From positions 4,216,001 through 4,280,000 of the forward strand of contig OZ245942.1 of NCBI GenBank assembly GCA_965230065.1: DNA of 64,000 nucleotides. Direction: 5' to 3'. This DNA comes from G965230065 sp965230065 (GTDB lineage: Bacteria; Bacteroidota; Bacteroidia; Cytophagales; Cyclobacteriaceae). A program made the translations under genes and the position numbers. Of this stretch, positions 59,751-64,000 are shown in pieces. Each line of letters opens with the position of its first letter. The first letter of the stretch is position 1. The notes beneath the pieces were generated by a model. The model saw nothing but the letters and a program-made list of their open reading frames with translations, was not told the origin of the DNA and made no database searches.

Positions 59751-61004
59751 ATGATTGAATCACCAACATATTATAAGACTGAAGGAGAAGGTGACCTTTA
59801 TGGTGAAAAGTACAACTTTAAAGTTGGGTTTAAAGTTTTCCTAATTAATCAAGATTGTGTGATTTATTGTGAAATGGATGATTCACCAATCTTTTCAATT
59901 GATATAGATTCCAGTACAAAATGGTCACTTAAAGGCACTACTAAAGATAAAAAATCATTTTTTGCTACTGATCTGATAATAACACAATTGAGTAATGACT
60001 TTGTTGAATTAATTCCAAGCAACAACATAATTGTTGGAGACTATTTTGATTTTACAGCAGACAAGATCGTTTACCCATTAGCCAATTTATTTGACGTTAA
60101 CTTTGAAACTACTATTGATGAATTCAAAGTAACCCTTAAATCTGAAAGACATAGTATTAAAAAGAATATTAGTAAGTACTGGAGAATTCCCCAGGTTGGG
60201 TCTGAATTGATACTGGAAAAAGATAATGAACCAATTGATTCATTTACTGAAATGGCCAACTATATTATACAGCTTATTTCACTTGGAACTGGACGTCAGT
60301 TAGCAATCAATATTCAAAATTTCTTCAATACAACGAAAAGTTTTACCTTAATACAAAACAATCAAATATCCTCTGATTTTATTGGACCACTTTTACCCGA
60401 TAACGAATATCCTGATCTATTGAAGCTGGGTATCCCCATCTTAAAGAGTTGGAGTATGGATAAGTTCAAAGATTTAAGAATAGTCCAACATTTTCTAAAT
60501 TCAACCGATAAAGGTTATGTTGATGATAGGGTACTTAGATTAGTTCAGTGCTATGAAATAATAGCACATAATTGGATTCAATTAAATTATAAGCTATCAC
60601 CTGAATTATTAGCATTAAAGAAAAGACTGAAGGCTGCAATAAAAGAATGGAATCTTGAATTTCCAGAATATGATAAGACAGGGTTCTGGTCAGGGAGAGT
60701 TCATAAATCACTTGAATGGGAAAAAACAGTTAAACTACTCGAGAATGTATTGGTGAGTCAGAATCTTGATTTGTCTAAATTAGATGTAGACTTCAACAGA
60801 TTGGTCAAATTAAGACATGCAGTTGCTCATACTGGTAGCATTGGCCCAGACAATGCCATAAAGGAGTTAATGAATGGGCAGTTTGCTTTACGCATCTTTT
60901 TGCTTAAGACATTTAACTTTAAAGGGAAAATTCGTGAAACTAGAGGAAGTGGCTGGTCAGAATTTATTGATATTTCTGAATTTGTTAATAAGGCCAGCGT
61001 CTGA
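59751..61004 (+). CDS. HEPN-motif protein resembling the anti-phage protein ApeA
   Basis: A protein of 417 residues. The first 150 or so are beta-rich (GEGDLYGEKYNFKVGFKVFL, CVIYCEMDDSPIFSIDID), the rest helical. Near residue 363 is the text FNRLVKLRHAVAHTGSI, which contains R-x4-H (RHAVAH), the catalytic motif of HEPN ribonucleases, in the helix where it is expected. A beta-rich N-terminal domain plus a C-terminal HEPN domain in about 400-500 residues is the layout of ApeA, an abortive-infection protein. The gene stands alone, is AT-richer than its neighbours and lies between cassette-like flanks, which fits a transferred defence gene. Homology is judged only by motif and layout. Confidence 0.6.
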   Translation: MIESPTYYKTEGEGDLYGEKYNFKVGFKVFLINQDCVIYCEMDDSPIFSIDIDSSTKWSLKGTTKDKKSFFATDLIITQLSNDFVELIPSNNIIVGDYFDFTADKIVYPLANLFDVNFETTIDEFKVTLKSERHSIKKNISKYWRIPQVGSELILEKDNEPIDSFTEMANYIIQLISLGTGRQLAINIQNFFNTTKSFTLIQNNQISSDFIGPLLPDNEYPDLLKLGIPILKSWSMDKFKDLRIVQHFLNSTDKGYVDDRVLRLVQCYEIIAHNWIQLNYKLSPELLALKKRLKAAIKEWNLEFPEYDKTGFWSGRVHKSLEWEKTVKLLENVLVSQNLDLSKLDVDFNRLVKLRHAVAHTGSIGPDNAIKELMNGQFALRIFLLKTFNFKGKIRETRGSGWSEFIDISEFVNKASV

Positions 61005-61006
61005 CA

Positions 61007-61119
61007 GCCAATATAATTCATAGGCTAGGTTAGTGGCATGGTTGATAGAAAGGCAAGTCGCTTTTTTCTTGCCTTTCAAAGCAAAACAGTACGATGCAAC
61101 GCCTATGCCTCATATTGGC
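61007..61119. repeat. Nested imperfect inverted repeat, attC-like shape
   Basis: The outer arms GCCAATATAATTCATAGGC (61007-61025) and GCCTATGCCTCATATTGGC (61101-61119) pair at 15-16 of 19 positions, with the mismatches clustered in the middle. The inner arms GAAAGGCAAG (61048-61057) and CTTGCCTTTC (61068-61077) are perfect. The whole starts 3 nt after the stop of the HEPN gene. Size and layout recall a folded attC site, but the conserved core triplets are not in the right places. Confidence 0.5.
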
Positions 61120-61300
61120 AAAACGTTATATGTAACAAGAAAAATTGAATTAAAGATGCAGCCGATAGCCAGGAAAATTTAAACTCGTAAGCTGGTTGCT
61201 CCAAACAAGAAAATGATAATGAAAGAAAAAAGCAAACAAGCCTGGCCCTCGGCTCGTACAGGCCGTTCTCCAAAAAAAGCTCAAGCATAAGTAATAACGA

Positions 61301-62230
61301 TTAATGCATCTCCACCGCACAACTCCCTATCCCATGTCGGTAAAAATTAAACTGCACATTGGGGTGATCGGCCAGTAATGACATAGGTACGGAAGTATCG
61401 GCTATCTTTTGAGAAATCATAAAGGTGGTGAGGCGTTGCCCAAAAGGGTTGTCGTGCATACCGGCATGCCAGATGGAAACTTTTTCGGCTTTCCAGGTTT
61501 CTACCGGGCCTACGGTAATGGCCTGGGTAGGTACCAGGGTGATATTGCCCCCCCCTGAAGTTCGGGCATTCTGGGCAATGGTCATCGGGTGCAAATCAAC
61601 CACCCGGGTAGCCAATTGTCGGTATTCTTCAGGTGATGGGGGTGAGTCTTTGTATTTGCCTTCCCGCCTGGGAGGATCATTGAAAGCCCAGTGTTTGATG
61701 TCACCTTGTCCGCCCTGCATGAGGGCACAACGCACGCCTTCCCAGCTTTGTCTGTATGCTTCGGTATCAGCTTTCGGGAAATGCAGGTTTTCATCAGGCA
61801 TCACCAACTCTTTGCGGATGCGGTTAAAACACAACTCCCTGTCCGCTTTTTCAAAAGAGAGGGGGTGGTCAGGCGAAACTTCTTTTCCATCAATATACCA
61901 CTCATCCATGCCCCAGAAATGCGCTGATTTCAGGGAAATACCCAGTTCATTCACCATTCGGGCTACCAGAGGCAATTGCTCCGTAGGACCAATGGGGCCA
62001 CAAATCCCTACGGGATTGTCATCCGTTGATTGTTGCCAGGCAGTAATGTATTCCAGTGCCTCGGCCAGATAAAAATCTTCCAGGGTATCGTAGAATACTA
62101 CTTTAAAACCGGGCCGGGAAAGTTGAAGCATTTTTTCAGGAGTAAGTTGCGCCACTTCTTTGATGAGGGCTTCGTCAAGGGTGGTATAATCCCACCAATC
62201 GGGGGCGATAGAACTGAGTTTTCGAGGCAT
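61301..62230 (-). CDS. NagB-like (glucosamine-6-phosphate deaminase/isomerase family) protein
   Basis: A protein of 309 residues from the ATG at 62230 (MPRKLSSIAPDWWDYTTLDE). A longer frame that starts at 62305 inside a perfect hairpin is rejected. NagB landmarks are ICGPIGPTEQLPLVARMVNE, FWGMDEWYID (the catalytic-type Asp-Glu near strand 3), GGQGDIKHWAFNDPP (corresponding to G-x-G-x-x-G-H-x-A-F-N-[DE]-P, with the His kept) and LVPTQAITVGPVETWKAEKV. It differs from E. coli NagB in length and detail, so the substrate may be another amino sugar phosphate. It is the last gene of a minus-strand operon with a PIG-L deacetylase and a Gfo/Idh/MocA oxidoreductase. Confidence 0.85.
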   Translation of the reverse strand: MPRKLSSIAPDWWDYTTLDEALIKEVAQLTPEKMLQLSRPGFKVVFYDTLEDFYLAEALEYITAWQQSTDDNPVGICGPIGPTEQLPLVARMVNELGISLKSAHFWGMDEWYIDGKEVSPDHPLSFEKADRELCFNRIRKELVMPDENLHFPKADTEAYRQSWEGVRCALMQGGQGDIKHWAFNDPPRREGKYKDSPPSPEEYRQLATRVVDLHPMTIAQNARTSGGGNITLVPTQAITVGPVETWKAEKVSIWHAGMHDNPFGQRLTTFMISQKIADTSVPMSLLADHPNVQFNFYRHGIGSCAVEMH

Positions 62231-62261
62231 AATTGATTCATTTAGTGTTTTTCTTTGAGAG

Positions 62262-62305
62262 GTGTCCGCCACTTCTTGTGAGATTGCACAAGAAGTGGCG
62301 GACAC
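62262..62305. repeat. 19-bp perfect hairpin between operon genes
   Basis: GTGTCCGCCACTTCTTGTG (62262-62280) is exactly mirrored at 62287-62305 with a 6-nt loop. It lies in the 123-nt gap between the PIG-L and NagB-like genes. No T-run follows on the minus strand, so it is more likely a dispersed repeat or an mRNA-processing/stability element than a terminator. Confidence 0.85.
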
Positions 62306-62353
62306 GTGTTATTCAGAAATGCCAAAGCAGTTGAAGAAATGCAGGTATAAAAA

Positions 62354-63148
62354 CTAATACCCTTCTTCTAACATCCTTTCATAGGCTTCATTGATTAAAT
62401 AATCTTTACCCAAATCCTGTAAGGGGTCAGCCTCTGGACCACAGAAGCCATAATGCAAGTGCCTGCGCCATCCTTCAGCATGCATAAACTGTTGGGACAT
62501 CCGCCCAACTTCTAAAGAAATATCTTCCATCGTTTGCAGGTACGAGTTCATTTTTTGACTGGCATCCAGCCAATGTTGCTGGCTTTGGTGTGCTTTCAAG
62601 GCTTCCATTTTGGCAGCTTGTACGGCAGCAGTATTTACAAAAGCACCTGCCATCACTTTTCGGCGCAAAGCATCCCGAAGGCCATGGGGCATGGCATGGT
62701 ACACGGTACACGCATAATTTTCAGTGGGGTGGGAGGGTGTTGTCTCAAAATTTGGCATGCCTCGGGCAAATGCTGCCGTTACAGCCAGGCGACAGGTGTT
62801 GGTATGGTCTTCCATATAATCTGCCGGAGAATGGGTCAGTAAAACGGTTGGCTGCACTTCCCGAATGATGCCTGCCAACTGCCTGAGTGTTTTGAGGTCA
62901 TACATTATTTCCAGGTCATCGCAGAGTGGTGGGTGAAAATATGCACCCAAAATTTCAGCGGCTGCCTGGGCTTCTCCGAGCCTGACTTTCCGGGTAGTAG
63001 CTGCATCGTATTCTACACTGCCGCAGCTGCCAGAGGCAAGGTTCATATAGTGGATTTCATACCCGGCATTTTTGAGAAGCAACAGTGTACCTGCCATCAT
63101 AAACTCGATGTCGTCAGGATGGGCAGCAATGGCAAAGGCAGTTTTCAT
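62354..63148 (-). CDS. PIG-L family N-acetyl-sugar deacetylase
   Basis: A protein of 264 residues. The zinc-binding A-H-P-D-D motif occurs at the start (FAIAAHPDDIEFMMAG, H9, D11, D12). The third ligand region is LLTHSPADYMEDHTNTCRLA near 103-122 (H-x-x-D-x-x-x-D-H-x). Members include BshB (bacillithiol), MshB and GlcNAc-PI deacetylases. The neighbouring NagB-like and oxidoreductase genes make deacetylation of an N-acetyl amino sugar in a catabolic pathway more likely than thiol biosynthesis, but this is inference. No signal peptide, so cytoplasmic. It lies 12 nt after the oxidoreductase gene. Confidence 0.9.
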   Translation of the reverse strand: MKTAFAIAAHPDDIEFMMAGTLLLLKNAGYEIHYMNLASGSCGSVEYDAATTRKVRLGEAQAAAEILGAYFHPPLCDDLEIMYDLKTLRQLAGIIREVQPTVLLTHSPADYMEDHTNTCRLAVTAAFARGMPNFETTPSHPTENYACTVYHAMPHGLRDALRRKVMAGAFVNTAAVQAAKMEALKAHQSQQHWLDASQKMNSYLQTMEDISLEVGRMSQQFMHAEGWRRHLHYGFCGPEADPLQDLGKDYLINEAYERMLEEGY

Positions 63149-63160
63149 CTTTGAGGGAAT

Positions 63161-64000
63161 TTATGAGAGCTTTACAGGTTTCCCCGTCGCAGCCGATTGA
63201 TCTGCCGCAAAGATGATTTCATGGGTTTTCATGGCATCTTTCAGGCTGGTGAGTGGCATTTCTTCTCCTTTTTCTATAGATTCAAAAAATACCTCAAATT
63301 GCTTTTGGTAAGGGTGGTCGGTAACATCCCCGGAATCCAGCATTTTCATAGATAGTTCGCTCCATGCGTTTTTATCAGTGCCCAGTTTCATTGAGTGAAA
63401 TTTGTTGTCCAAAAGACTGCCCTGGCTTCCACAGAGATGGGTGTGAAAATAATAAGGTTGCAAACAATCTACAATGGCTGCACATTTGCCAATACGCCCA
63501 CTTTTGAACTTCAATATGGTGACGCTGCTGGTGGGGTACTCGTAAGGCTCAAAAATTTCACTGCTGGATTTAGTATCGTAACTGGTAACCTCTTCTACAT
63601 CGGTGCCCATACACAACAGCAATGCATCCAGGGCATGGCAGCCTGCTGTGAGCAATGAACTCCCTCCCGCATCTTTACGAATATTCCACCGAAAAGGACT
63701 GTACCAGGGGCCAATACCATGATAATAATCAATTTCTCCATAATGCAGGTTGCCCAGCAATCCTTCGTCAATCACCGCTTTGGTAGCCAGGAACTGGTTG
63801 GAATAACGACATTCAAAGCAAATACAAAGTTGCACTCCGGCTTTTTTTACAGCTGCTTCCACAGCCTGGCAATCTTCCCATGAGAGGGCGAGGGGTTTTT
63901 CCAGGATGATATGTTTCCCGGCTTCGGCTGCGGCTATGGCTTGTTCTTTGTGTTGATAGGGATAACTACAAATGGAAACCGCATCCAGATTCTTATCGGC
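63161..64000 (-). CDS. Gfo/Idh/MocA family oxidoreductase, N-terminus beyond the window
   Basis: The minus-strand frame is open from the right edge (64000) to a stop at 63161, 279 residues. A codon at 63862 is not the true start, because family sequence continues upstream of it: LDAVSICSYPYQHKEQAIAA, AGKHIILEKPLALS with the catalytic E-K-P. The first 60-80 residues, including the NAD-binding G-x-G-x-x-G, lie outside the window. The C-terminal domain has RYSNQFLATKAVIDEGLLGN and RWNIRKDAGGSSLLTAGCHA (G-G-x-L-x-D/T-x-G-x-H). These enzymes oxidise or reduce sugars and cyclitols with NAD(P). It is the first visible gene of the operon with the PIG-L and NagB-like genes. Confidence 0.92.
   Translation of the reverse strand, partial: ADKNLDAVSICSYPYQHKEQAIAAAEAGKHIILEKPLALSWEDCQAVEAAVKKAGVQLCICFECRYSNQFLATKAVIDEGLLGNLHYGEIDYYHGIGPWYSPFRWNIRKDAGGSSLLTAGCHALDALLLCMGTDVEEVTSYDTKSSSEIFEPYEYPTSSVTILKFKSGRIGKCAAIVDCLQPYYFHTHLCGSQGSLLDNKFHSMKLGTDKNAWSELSMKMLDSGDVTDHPYQKQFEVFFESIEKGEEMPLTSLKDAMKTHEIIFAADQSAATGKPVKLS

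Noticed and set aside
62231..62305. An upstream start for the NagB-like protein
   Set aside because: The added 25 codons are mostly made of a perfect inverted repeat, which is not expected to be coding.
1..64000. Prophage, insertion sequence, integrase or CRISPR array
   Set aside because: No transposase, integrase, phage structural protein or regularly spaced repeat array was found on either strand. Mobile traces are limited to remnants and small repeats.

Overview
The window is a stretch of chromosome from a member of the Bacteroidota, most likely the Cytophagales. The evidence is a SusC/SusD pair, two one-polypeptide hybrid two-component regulators (sensor, kinase, receiver and AraC domains), type IX secretion sorting domains at protein C-termini, a DUF1800/DUF1501 pair, outer-membrane lipoproteins with Bacteroidota-style lipoboxes, promoters of the TTG-N19-TAnnTTTG type, and an almost complete lack of Shine-Dalgarno sequences. 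I see no transposase, integrase, phage structural gene or CRISPR array.

Layout. 1-8.3 kb: a 5-oxoprolinase cut by the window edge, two small secreted proteins, and a BlaI repressor/M56 antirepressor pair behind twin operators. 8.3-14.4 kb: a large cytochrome c/beta-propeller/HEAT lipoprotein, an M1-like peptidase, and a scarred spot where an internally deleted DUF5615 gene abuts a short DUF6261 gene. 14.4-20.9 kb (minus strand): the three-gene proton-translocating transhydrogenase operon pntAA-pntAB-pntB, followed 6 nt later by a GH5 glucanase and two VCBS-repeat proteins. 21-30 kb: cmoA, a phospholipid/isoprenylcysteine-type methyltransferase, a HigA antitoxin remnant, DUF72, a 3D-domain lipoprotein, the DUF1501/DUF1800 pair and gpmI. 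30-34.5 kb: small stress and accessory genes (Hsp20-like, GNAT, a Trypco2-like protein, an eCIS-type AAA protein without a Walker A motif). Between them is a gene-free stretch with two tandem homologous units of about 125-129 nt, each ending in a minus-strand intrinsic terminator.

34.5-45 kb: a hybrid two-component regulator with a two-component-propeller sensor, followed by five secreted or envelope proteins (unknown, two beta-barrels, a class C beta-lactamase-like hydrolase, a right-handed beta-helix lipoprotein) and a GT2 glycosyltransferase. 45-47.7 kb: rpsA and tRNA-Cys. 47.7-59.6 kb: a complete fructan utilisation locus made of a BT1754-like regulator with a periplasmic sugar-binding sensor, SusC, SusD, a GH32 fructanase lipoprotein, fructokinase and a sugar-porter permease. 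The logic is import of oligosaccharides through SusCD, hydrolysis to fructose in the periplasm or at the cell surface, uptake by the permease, and phosphorylation. 59.7-61.1 kb: a single HEPN-motif protein resembling the anti-phage protein ApeA, with cassette-like flanks. 61.3-64 kb (minus strand): a NagB-like isomerase/deaminase, a PIG-L deacetylase and a Gfo/Idh/MocA oxidoreductase, which looks like an amino-sugar catabolic operon.

Intergenic spaces repeatedly carry long, often perfect inverted repeats of at least five sequence families. Assignments rest on reading motifs by eye; no database search was run.
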